Source: an uncultured Devosia sp. (GTDB taxonomy: Bacteria; Pseudomonadota; Alphaproteobacteria; Rhizobiales; Devosiaceae). From it: DNA of 54,044 bases. The translations under genes were made by a program, and so were the position numbers. Location of the stretch: NCBI RefSeq assembly GCF_946479885.1, contig NZ_CAMLHM010000023.1, positions 1 through 54,044 on the forward strand. Reading direction: 5' to 3'. How positions within the stretch are numbered: position 1 is the stretch's first letter; each line of letters opens with the position of its first letter. Under the pieces are notes generated by a model. That model was not told the origin of the DNA and did no database searches. It worked only from the letters and a program-made list of their open reading frames with translations. This document shows, piece after piece, positions 10,501 through 16,744 of this stretch.

Positions 10501-12733
10501 CGCGATCACCAACAACGCCTCTGTGTATTTCTACAACACCAGCACGGCCGGCAGCGCCACTGTCACCAACGCCAACACCCTGGATTTCGAGAACGCCAGC
10601 ACCGCCGGCAATGCCACCATCACCAACAGCGGTTTCCTGCGGTTCGCCAACACCAGCACGGCCGGCAACGCCGCTATCGCTAACGCCGGCACCATGCGGT
10701 TCTACCACACCGGCACGGCGGGCAGCGCCGCCATCACCAACAATGCCACCCTTGAATTCTACGACACCAGCACGGCGGGCAGCGCTGTCATCACCAACAA
10801 CAGCACCCTGAGATTTGACGACGCCAGCACGGCCGGAAGCGCCACCCTCATCAACAATGCCGGTGGAACGGTCGATTTCTCGGGCAGCACCGGCCCGAAC
10901 GGCGATGGCAAACTGAGCGCGGGATCGATCGCCGGGGCCGGCAACTATCTCCTCGGCGCCAATGAACTGACGGTCGGCTCGAATAATCTCTCGACCGAGG
11001 TAAGTGGCGTGATCTCCGGCGCCGGCGGCTCACTGGTCAAGATCGGCACGGGCACGCTGACCCTGTCCGGCGCCAACACCTATACCGGTTCGACCACCGT
11101 TCTCGGTGGCCGGCTCAAGGTCACCGGCACGCTTGCGGGAACCCTGGACATTTTGTCCGGCGGCAAGGTCGGCGGCAATGGCACGCTGGGCACGGTCAAT
11201 GTCGGCAATGGCGGCATTCTCTCGCCGGGCAATTCCATTGGCTCGGTTACCATCGCCACGCTCAATGTCGGGGCTGGGGCCTTCTACGATGTCGAGCTGG
11301 CCAATGGCGGCAATACGCCAGGGGTTCATAACGACCTGATCAACGTCACGGGTGTCGCGACCTTCAATTCCGGTCTTACCATTCGCGTCACGCCCGAGAA
11401 CGGTACCGACAATGGCAACACCTATGTGCCGGGTACGATCTATACGGTGCTGAAGACGACGGCGCCGGGTGACCTGACCTTCAATGGCGCGCTGGACGTG
11501 ACCGACAGCTTCGCCTTCCTCAACTTCACCGGCAGCCACGATAACCAGAACCTGTATCTGACCAGCAGACTGTTGGCGACGACCTTCTGCCAGGCCGGTT
11601 CGGGCGCCAACCAGTGTGGAGCGGGCGACGCCGCCTTTGCCCTGGGCTCAGGCAATGGCGTGTTCGACGCCATGCTGGGTCTGGGCCATGACGATGTGGC
11701 GGGGGCGCTGGCGTCGATTTCGGGCGAGGCCCATGCCTCGGTACAATCGGTCATCGACCAGACCTTCGCCCAGCTTGGCCGGACGCTGGCGGGCCGCGGC
11801 TCAGATGGCGTGGTGGCATTGAAGGCTGCCATGCAGCCGCTTGGCTATGCGGCGAGCCCCTCCGGCGCAGGTGCTGCCGCCATCAACGGCGCCATGCTCT
11901 CGCCCGTCCTGGCCTCTGCCTGGCTGACGCCGCTGGGCGGTCGGGGCCATGTGGCTGCCGATGCCAATGCGGCGGCGCTCGATTGGTGGCATGGCGGCCT
12001 TACCGGCGGCTATGAGGTTACTGGCGAGAATGTCCTGGCTGGCCTGGCCTTCGGCTACCAGCACGGTTCGGCTTCGGTGGCGGCCCGTCAGTCCCAGACC
12101 GCGCTCGACAGTTTCATGTTGGGCACCTATGGCGCCCTGACGGATGGTCCCAGTGCTCTCGCCGGCGCCCTTACCCTGGGCACCAGCCACGTCTCGACCA
12201 GCCGCACGGTGACGGTCGGCGGCCTGAGCAACGAAGCCCGCGCCGAATACTGGACCCAGTCGGTCGGTCTGTCGCTCGAGGCCTCGCATGACCTCGACCT
12301 GGGCAGTGGCACGACCCTGACGCCGCTCGCCACGCTCGACCTCGGCTGGTCCGGCCATGGCGGTTTCACCGAGACCGGGGCAGGCGCCTTCAACCTCACC
12401 GCTGCCGCCAAGGGCGCAATCTACCTCGATGCCGGGATCGGGCTGGGCCTCAGCCATGTGATCGAGATGGAAGACGGCGCGCTGACCGTCTCGGCCCGTG
12501 CGGCCTGGGAACATAGCTTTGCCGAAACACCTGGCCAGTCGATGACCTTTGCCGGCGGCACCACGCCCTTCGCCATCCAGGGGCCCTCGGCGGGCAGCGA
12601 CCGTCTGCACCTCGGCGCCGGCCTCTCCTTCGACGCCAGTGACGGCCTCATGATGGACCTCAACTATGACGGCGGCTTCTCCGCCAGCGAACAGGTCCAC
12701 AAGGCCAGTGCGTCCATCGGGGTTCAGTTCTGA
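7541..12733 (+). CDS. Giant repeat-rich autotransporter (type Va secretion)
   Basis: A 1730-residue surface protein. A long signal region ends near residue 54 (AGSARA before QDATW). The passenger, to about residue 1360, contains roughly 37 copies (counted by eye) of a 19-21 residue unit with the core STAGSATITNN followed by a hydrophobic/aromatic strand. They are grouped into three blocks, each followed by a module with the autotransporter-associated beta-strand motif GTGTLTLSGANTYTGGTTV (near nt 8690, 9940 and 11050). These should form a long beta-helix. The last 300 or so residues are the outer-membrane beta-barrel, ending in Phe (SIGVQF), as barrels inserted by BAM do. A role in adhesion or aggregation is inference. 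It is divergent from the ToxR-like regulator. Confidence 0.93.
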   Translation: MDTRLSSTSARGVSSLRCVASPCAGSLVGPLRKALLASTALAVAITLAAGSARAQDATWLTNPVSGYFFNASNWNPGVPTGTASFGVSNTTALTLGANVFAFSGWTFNAGASDYTIDISSPFSALYSFTGAGIIINGGSATINNSKNLSFLNGSTTSSATINNLSGGSLSFHGGSTAGAADITNSAYLNFYNASTAGSADITNNFVTEFYTISSAGSATITNSSILRFYDSSTAGGADITNNSTTLEFHGASTAGTAVITNNNQLSFHDASTAGGATITNHGLVQFYSSSTAGDAALINTGDLRFYGNSTAGNAAITNNAGGTVDFSGSTGPAGDGKLSAGSIAGAGTYVLGANELTVGSNNLSTEVSGVISGTGSLVKIGTGTLTLSGANTYTGGTTVDGGTLQLGSAGGVGSVLGAVTVGSAGTFNIVNADTSGIATISNSGTTYFGNNTTAGSATITNSNIMGFVDASSAGSASMTNANTSSLAFYGTSTASGAAITNNGTLGFTHSSTAGSATITNNATMSLAGIATAGGAAITNSGLSSTLEFLNSSSAGGATIVNDGFLYFRDTSTAGSASITNNAYMRFFNSGTAGSANITNAGSLNFLNSSTAGGATIVNTANMQFHNDSTAGGANITNAGLMLFDHNSTAGAATITNDVGSLVFFGASTAGNATITNNALLNFNNTSTAGSAAITNNSQLKFFNAATAGNATITNNATLEFHDTSTAGSATIANNAGGTVDFSGSTGLAGDGRLSAGSIAGAGNYLLGANQLTVGSNNLSTEVSGVISGTGGALVKTGTGTLTLTAANTYTGGTTINGGTLQLGTAGSVGAILGTVTVGSGDTFDVVNADTSGITAITNDGFTYFRNGTSAGSAAITNDRLLQFYDTSTAGSAVINNINALEFFDTSTAASANITNRDSMNFRGTSTAGNATITNLDSLRFLDASTAGSATIANNAGLYFSDTSTAGSATITNANTLNFLDTSTAGNAAITNNASVYFYNTSTAGSATVTNANTLDFENASTAGNATITNSGFLRFANTSTAGNAAIANAGTMRFYHTGTAGSAAITNNATLEFYDTSTAGSAVITNNSTLRFDDASTAGSATLINNAGGTVDFSGSTGPNGDGKLSAGSIAGAGNYLLGANELTVGSNNLSTEVSGVISGAGGSLVKIGTGTLTLSGANTYTGSTTVLGGRLKVTGTLAGTLDILSGGKVGGNGTLGTVNVGNGGILSPGNSIGSVTIATLNVGAGAFYDVELANGGNTPGVHNDLINVTGVATFNSGLTIRVTPENGTDNGNTYVPGTIYTVLKTTAPGDLTFNGALDVTDSFAFLNFTGSHDNQNLYLTSRLLATTFCQAGSGANQCGAGDAAFALGSGNGVFDAMLGLGHDDVAGALASISGEAHASVQSVIDQTFAQLGRTLAGRGSDGVVALKAAMQPLGYAASPSGAGAAAINGAMLSPVLASAWLTPLGGRGHVAADANAAALDWWHGGLTGGYEVTGENVLAGLAFGYQHGSASVAARQSQTALDSFMLGTYGALTDGPSALAGALTLGTSHVSTSRTVTVGGLSNEARAEYWTQSVGLSLEASHDLDLGSGTTLTPLATLDLGWSGHGGFTETGAGAFNLTAAAKGAIYLDAGIGLGLSHVIEMEDGALTVSARAAWEHSFAETPGQSMTFAGGTTPFAIQGPSAGSDRLHLGAGLSFDASDGLMMDLNYDGGFSASEQVHKASASIGVQF
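8480..11110 (+). repeat. Three long internal direct repeats in the autotransporter gene
   Basis: A module of about 300 bp starting with the codons for NNAGGTVDFSGSTG recurs at about 8495-8800, 9745-10050 and 10855-11110. Stretches are identical over tens of bases (for example the run coding GANELTVGSNNLSTEVSGVI). The shorter 60-bp units lie between them. Such arrays can expand and contract by recombination and may be misassembled in short-read genomes. Confidence 0.85.
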
Positions 12734-12741
12734 TTTTGGCA

Positions 12742-12764
12742 GCGGCGGCGGGTTCCGCCGCCGC
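12742..12764 (+). terminator. Hairpin after the autotransporter
   Basis: GCGGCGGCGG at 12742-12751, loop GTT, and CCGCCGCCGC at 12755-12764 form a perfect 10-bp stem, nine bases after the stop codon. No T-run follows, so termination may be partial and the next gene may be read through. Confidence 0.5.
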
Positions 12765-12783
12765 AACGCGCGAGACAACACGC

Positions 12784-13074
12784 ATGGCATGGCTCTACAT
12801 CAAACTTCCCCGCGGCACCCTCAAGATCAAGCCGCGGTCGCACCTGCGCTCGGACGAAATGGCGCGCCGGGTGCCGGTTCTCGATCTTGGGCTGGTGATC
12901 CTGTCCTGGTGGAGCCGGGCTCGGATGGAGCGCGATCTGGCCGAACGTGGCGTTGGCGCCGCGCAGCCGCCTGCCTCCCCGCCAACCGGCAACGGACCGG
13001 CTCTTGATCTGGCGTCCCCCGAGACGCTCCCACATTTCTCTCATCCTGATTTTTCTGAAGGACGGTCCGATTGA
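12784..13074 (+). CDS. Small conserved-looking hypothetical protein
   Basis: A 96-residue protein, MAWLYIKLPRGTLKIKPRSH at the start, with a short hydrophobic stretch (LDLGLVILSWW) near residues 32-42 and a Pro-rich tail. I do not recognise a family. I chose the ATG at 12784 because the in-frame codons before it fall in the terminator hairpin and are Ala-rich. Its stop overlaps the TTG start of the IalB-like gene (TTGA), so the two are probably translationally coupled. Confidence 0.5.
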   Translation: MAWLYIKLPRGTLKIKPRSHLRSDEMARRVPVLDLGLVILSWWSRARMERDLAERGVGAAQPPASPPTGNGPALDLASPETLPHFSHPDFSEGRSD

Positions 13075-13613
13075 GCACTTCCAAGACGAGCCTGTTGCCT
13101 GTTGCGCTCCTGGCGCTCTTCTCGATGCCAGCAGGGGCGCAGAGCCTTCCGGGGGGCGCAAGCGCGCTCAACGAAGTGCATGGTGACTGGGCGGTCGCCT
13201 GCGCTACCGAGGCCCAGACGGTGCGCTGTGCGCTCACCCACAGCCAGTTGAGCAATGATGCCAACCGCAGCCGGATCCTCGGCATCGAACTGGCGGCGGT
13301 CGATCCGGATGGGGCAATCAGGGGAGCCATGGTCCTGCCCTTCGGCCTGCGGCTCGACGCCGGGATCACCATCGCGGTCGACGAGCAGGCGCAGCACGCC
13401 GCCCGCTTCTCCACCTGCCTGCCGGTGGGCTGCATCGTGCCGCTGAGTTTCGACGCCGGAGTCCTGGCCGTGATAAAGTCGGGCAAGATCATGACGGTTA
13501 CCGCGACGATCGACGACAGCGGCCAGGAGACCAAGTTCTCTGTCCCGCTCAACGGAATGGCCTCGGGCCTGGAGCGTATGAGCACGCTCGGAGGCGCCGC
13601 GCAGCCGCTCTGA
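13071..13613 (+). CDS. IalB-like periplasmic protein
   Basis: A 180-residue protein with a signal peptide (to about residue 23, ..MPAGAQ) and an invasion-associated locus B type domain: the opening GDWAVACATEAQTVRCALTH, the middle LPFGLRLDAGITIAVDE, and two Cys in STCLPVGCIVPLSF that match the family's disulphide pattern. IalB-like proteins are common in alphaproteobacterial periplasms and mostly of unknown function. Translation starts at TTG 13071, with AAGGACGG a few bases before it, and overlaps the stop of the upstream small gene. It may be cotranscribed with the autotransporter, which would fit a surface-interaction role. Confidence 0.8.
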   Translation: MSTSKTSLLPVALLALFSMPAGAQSLPGGASALNEVHGDWAVACATEAQTVRCALTHSQLSNDANRSRILGIELAAVDPDGAIRGAMVLPFGLRLDAGITIAVDEQAQHAARFSTCLPVGCIVPLSFDAGVLAVIKSGKIMTVTATIDDSGQETKFSVPLNGMASGLERMSTLGGAAQPL

Positions 13614-13763
13614 CTTCTCGTCGGCGGACCACCGATACTCACGCCCGCAGGGGGCAGTTACACGCCGCGCTGTGCGTCGATCGTTTGCTGCGCCGTCGCT
13701 CGCCTGATCAAGGGTTGGGTCACCCGTGTCCCTTCGCAGGAAAAGGACATCGAGTGACCGGTG

Positions 13764-14240
13764 TCAGGCGCTTGCCCCGCGATACCTCGCGAGGGTGGCG
13801 GTGGCATTCTCGTTGCGGGCGAGGTTTGCCACTTCGATGGGGACGACACGGCGTCCGACCGGCCAGAACGACAGGGCGGCCAGTTTGAACGCCTGGAGGC
13901 CAAACGGAATGCCGATCAGCGTGAGGCAGCAGAGGATGCCTGCGAACAGGTAGGCCAGGAACAGCACGATGCCGAAAGTGCAGGCCCAGATCACGTTGAC
14001 GATGAAGCCGATGGTGCCGGTGACGGCGGTCGTTGCCGTCAGTCCCTTGTCATCAAGCTCCCGGACGTGAACCACCGTCCGACCGAACGGCCAGGCCGAG
14101 AGCGACGCCATCTGCAGGGCCGCTATGGTGAGGGGAATGCCGACAATGGACAGGGCGAAGAGGGCTGCGCCAATCAGCCAGAGCAGCGCGATGTACCAGC
14201 CGCCGAGGACGAACCAGATGATGTTGCCAGCGAAGCGCAT
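13764..14240 (-). CDS. YccF/DUF307 inner-membrane protein
   Basis: A 158-residue integral membrane protein with the two-fold YccF domain. The first half carries NIIWFVLGGWYIALLWLIGA and GIPLTIAALQMASLSAWPFG; the second carries NVIWACTFGIVLFLAYLFAG and GIPFGLQAFKLAALSFWPVG. That internal repeat, with Gly-Ile-Pro and Trp-Pro-Phe/Val-Gly signatures, defines the family, whose function is unknown. I placed the start at 14240 (MRFAGNIIW), where GGGGA lies upstream, rather than at an extended start with no domain similarity. Confidence 0.88.
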   Translation of the reverse strand: MRFAGNIIWFVLGGWYIALLWLIGAALFALSIVGIPLTIAALQMASLSAWPFGRTVVHVRELDDKGLTATTAVTGTIGFIVNVIWACTFGIVLFLAYLFAGILCCLTLIGIPFGLQAFKLAALSFWPVGRRVVPIEVANLARNENATATLARYRGASA

Positions 14241-14313
14241 TTTGTTTTCCCCAGGCGCGGAGGGCGCTGAAGATACATGGTGCTGCGCGGGGTTTCTGGC
14301 AAGCTGGACTAGG

Positions 14314-15522
14314 CTACCGCTTGCCCGGTGGAACGGCGCGCGTGATATCAATCACCTGAGCAGACGGGCCTTGAAGCCGAACGGTCGATTGAGCTCTGCG
14401 TTTCAATTCAAACACTTGAACATCCGGCAAGCTGAACCAACCGCTAGGTAAGCCGCTAAGAGATTCGACGTCGTTCGGCGACAGCACTATGTCCCGAGCA
14501 AGTTCTGCCTTCGACATCCCACTCTCAATCAGCGCCCGGAAAATATCGGCTAGTAATGAGGGCTTTTGGAGCGGCCATACATCATCATACGGCTCTCCCT
14601 TGGAATAGCCCTTAGCACTGTATGACTTAAACAGCCTGGTCGCAGTCTCTGAGGAGATAATTTCGAGCTGGCGGAGACGCATGATCTGCGCCTTCATAGA
14701 TACTTTCCAACGGGTTTTCAGTCGCTCTAGACCCCACATGGTAGTGTCAGTGACGTCCAACGGAAATTGTGCTCCAGGAAGTAGGAAGGCGGACGCAAAC
14801 CGATTGGCCTGGCTCTCGATAACCTCGAAATTTGCCGCTAGCTCTGCTTCGCTCACGTGGCGATGAAGAACGATATGTCCGAGTTCGTGCGCGCAGTCGA
14901 ACTGGCGGCGAGCAAACGACTGCTTGTCATCGGCAATTAGCATGTAGGGCCGACCAGCACTGGCGTCCCACGTGCTGATCCCGTCTAGACGCGTTGTGTC
15001 CATTATCTCAGTCGCAACCACGATACCGTTACTTTCCAGTAGCGTAATCATGTTGGGTACCGGCTTTAGGCCAATCCCCCAGTGGTGGCGGAGCTGGGCG
15101 GCGACACCTTCGATGTCTTCTTCACGAAGCGATTTGAAGCCGACGCCGTTCGCGATGTCCGGGAGTGAGAGTGTAGGTAGGTGTGCGTAATGCTCAGCCA
15201 CTTCCGTCACGTCCATTAGCCAGCGGAGTCGGACGGATTGCCGTTCTCTGTCTGCAACCAATGCAGAGGCAAAAGATCGAAAGAAGCCCGTTGTCGGCAC
15301 AGCCGAGCGCGGGGTCAGAAAGTATTCTACGGGGAGGGACAACGCCCTAGCGAGTTCGCTGACCGCCGCCGGCTCTGGCCAGGACTCACCGTCCTCCCAG
15401 CGCCCTACGGTGCTGGGCGCTCTCGAGAGCATGTCTGCCAGAGCTTTTCGAGACGTGATTCCACGAGCTAACCGGCCTTCCGCTAGCTTTGAACCAATGA
15501 ACTCCGAAACCCCTGTTCTCAC
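14314..15522 (-). CDS. XRE HTH plus ImmA/IrrE-type metallopeptidase
   Basis: A 402-residue two-domain protein. Residues 8-70 form an XRE-type HTH (SRKALADMLSRAPSTVGRWEDG). Residues 150-260 form an ImmA/IrrE (COG2856) zinc peptidase with HELGH at 212-216 and the third-ligand region ESQANRFASAFLLPG starting at Glu236. Such proteins cleave repressor-type partners in phage-like elements and stress circuits. The C-terminal 120 residues are unassigned. It starts at GTG 15522, with AAGGAG seven bases upstream. It follows the 236-residue unknown gene by 27 bases on the same strand, so the two probably form an operon. Confidence 0.85.
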   Translation of the reverse strand: MRTGVSEFIGSKLAEGRLARGITSRKALADMLSRAPSTVGRWEDGESWPEPAAVSELARALSLPVEYFLTPRSAVPTTGFFRSFASALVADRERQSVRLRWLMDVTEVAEHYAHLPTLSLPDIANGVGFKSLREEDIEGVAAQLRHHWGIGLKPVPNMITLLESNGIVVATEIMDTTRLDGISTWDASAGRPYMLIADDKQSFARRQFDCAHELGHIVLHRHVSEAELAANFEVIESQANRFASAFLLPGAQFPLDVTDTTMWGLERLKTRWKVSMKAQIMRLRQLEIISSETATRLFKSYSAKGYSKGEPYDDVWPLQKPSLLADIFRALIESGMSKAELARDIVLSPNDVESLSGLPSGWFSLPDVQVFELKRRAQSTVRLQGPSAQVIDITRAVPPGKR

Positions 15523-15549
15523 CTGCTACTCCTTACTATCAGGCGGCGA

Positions 15550-16260
15550 CTACTCGCCGCTTTCGTCTTTCGCTCCCAGGTCTTTGCGGTTCCTAAATGA
15601 CACCACATTGTCCTTGAGCCGGATTGGCACGTCTTGCCCCTTGCGCGCCCCATATCCTTCCAGGAATTGATTAATTTCCACTTGTGCCAAGTACTCGCTA
15701 ATGATCGGGTCAGTCATGGCAACCGTGATTGACGCGATTTTGCCGATATCCCAAACGTCGCGCTGAATCATTACGAGGGCGAAGCGCCGCCTTGTCGAGA
15801 AGCCTTCCAGATGGTCCAAAAGGTCTGGGCCGAGTCCACGATTCATAGCGCACAAGAGCCGTCGGGATTGGTTCGGGCTCGGAAGATCATTACCGCTCCG
15901 GTGCGACGCGAACCCGATGTCGGTATTCCCGAAGCGAGCAACTGTTATGAACAGACGCCTGTCGGCAGTTTTGCCGTCGGCACTCGTCACCGAAATGGTG
16001 CCCACCAGTTCGCCGCCGTGCTTCACCGCGGTCTGGTCGAAAACCTCATCATAAACCTGGTGCCGTACCAAACCAGCCGCCTTGTGACCGCGCGCTAAAC
16101 TCAGCCGGATCATCTCCGTCGATACGGCGGGTTCTAGCACCGATTTTTTCGCTTGAGCGGCCGCCAGTGGCAACCGCTCCTGCAGGTCCAAAAAGAACTC
16201 GCGACGGATGTCATTGCGAATGCCTGCCAGCAGTTCTTCACTACGGTCGAGATCGGACAT
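15550..16260 (-). CDS. Unknown protein, first gene of the ImmA operon
   Basis: A 236-residue soluble protein of no family I recognise. The N-terminus is helical (EELLAGIRNDIRREFFLDLQERLPLAAAQAKK); the middle is mixed and looks like an alpha/beta fold (LVGTISVTSADGKTADRRLFITVARFG, then RRFALVMIQRDVWDIGKIASITVAMTD). There is no signal peptide or membrane segment. It ends 27 bases before the XRE-ImmA gene. Pairing with a peptidase regulator suggests it may be the peptidase's substrate or partner, or an effector held in check by it. That is inference from position only. Confidence 0.7.
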   Translation of the reverse strand: MSDLDRSEELLAGIRNDIRREFFLDLQERLPLAAAQAKKSVLEPAVSTEMIRLSLARGHKAAGLVRHQVYDEVFDQTAVKHGGELVGTISVTSADGKTADRRLFITVARFGNTDIGFASHRSGNDLPSPNQSRRLLCAMNRGLGPDLLDHLEGFSTRRRFALVMIQRDVWDIGKIASITVAMTDPIISEYLAQVEINQFLEGYGARKGQDVPIRLKDNVVSFRNRKDLGAKDESGE

Positions 16261-16332
16261 GACGTACCCATATGTTGCACTAAGACGGATTTAGATCATG
16301 AATTTTTGCATTTTGCAAGATTGGTATGAAGA

Positions 16333-16356
16333 AAGGCCCGGGTTATCCCGGGCCTT
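16333..16356. terminator. Strong hairpin upstream of the ImmA operon
   Basis: AAGGCCCGGG, loop TTAT, CCCGGGCCTT: a perfect 10-bp stem. On the minus strand it is followed by TCTTC; on the plus strand by CAAA. There is no gene close on its left on the plus strand, so it may insulate the ImmA operon from readthrough. Confidence 0.5.
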
Positions 16357-16460
16357 CAAATGTCAGCGTGAGCCGACTACGGTGGTGGGTGGTATCGCCA
16401 GCGCTCAGGTTTGCCTTGGGACACGAAAATTCGTTTGTTAAATCAAAGGACTAAGAATCT

Positions 16461-16535
16461 AGTTCGCCTCAACTTGGCAGCGAAACACTCAACAGTTCGC
16501 CTCACTTGGAAAATGGAAGGCAACAATTCGCCTCA
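16461..16535. repeat. Three TTCGCCTCA motifs, transposon-end-like
   Basis: AGTTCGCCTCAACTTGG (16461-16477), AGTTCGCCTCACTTGG (16494-16509) and AATTCGCCTCA (16525-16535) repeat at 31-33 base intervals, about three helical turns. Multiple spaced repeats of this kind are typical transposase-binding sites at the ends of Tn7-like, Mu-like or IS21-like elements. The last copy stops within five bases of the broken hutD copy, so the element end probably lies at about 16536-16540. I found no matching opposite end in the window. Confidence 0.5.
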
Positions 16536-16539
16536 AGCT

Positions 16540-16610
16540 ACTTTTTGGCGGCGGCACCGGCTTCTCCACATTGGCAGATGAGATCAAAGGCCGGTGGGGG
16601 CGGGTAGGGT
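16540..16610 (+). pseudogene. Degenerate copy of the hutD 3' end and its flank
   Basis: This 71-base stretch matches 1966-2038 (about 62 of 73 positions by eye, with one 2-base gap). It covers the codons for LFGGxTGxSTxADE, the hutD stop region and the downstream AGGCTGGCGGGGGCGGGTAG type sequence. The frame reads LLFGGGTGFSTLADE and is then disrupted. It starts immediately after the TTCGCCTCA repeats and lies 135 bases before the recombinase gene. It is a remnant of a second hut locus or a displaced attachment sequence. Confidence 0.7.
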
Positions 16611-16744
16611 GCCTGTCTCGCCAACGCGCAGTCGCGATCGGTGACCCCGGGGAGCGGTACCCCGGAAGGCAATGGCGCTTTAGGTTTTTGTAAAGTCGAC
16701 TCGTCCATTCGGTGCGCCCCCCAAATCCTGGACGCGAGACGCCG

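Noticed and set aside
7900..11110. Regular repeats that could be taken for a CRISPR array
   Set aside because: The units are in one continuous reading frame, encode a 19-21 residue protein repeat, and vary within the unit; there are no conserved repeats with unique spacers and no cas genes.
11801..12790. Long antisense open frame across the autotransporter barrel (and similar ones at 8552-9415, 9998-10708)
   Set aside because: These mirror the GC-biased codons of the sense gene; no ribosome site, no domain, and low-complexity Gly/Ala/Arg/Val composition.
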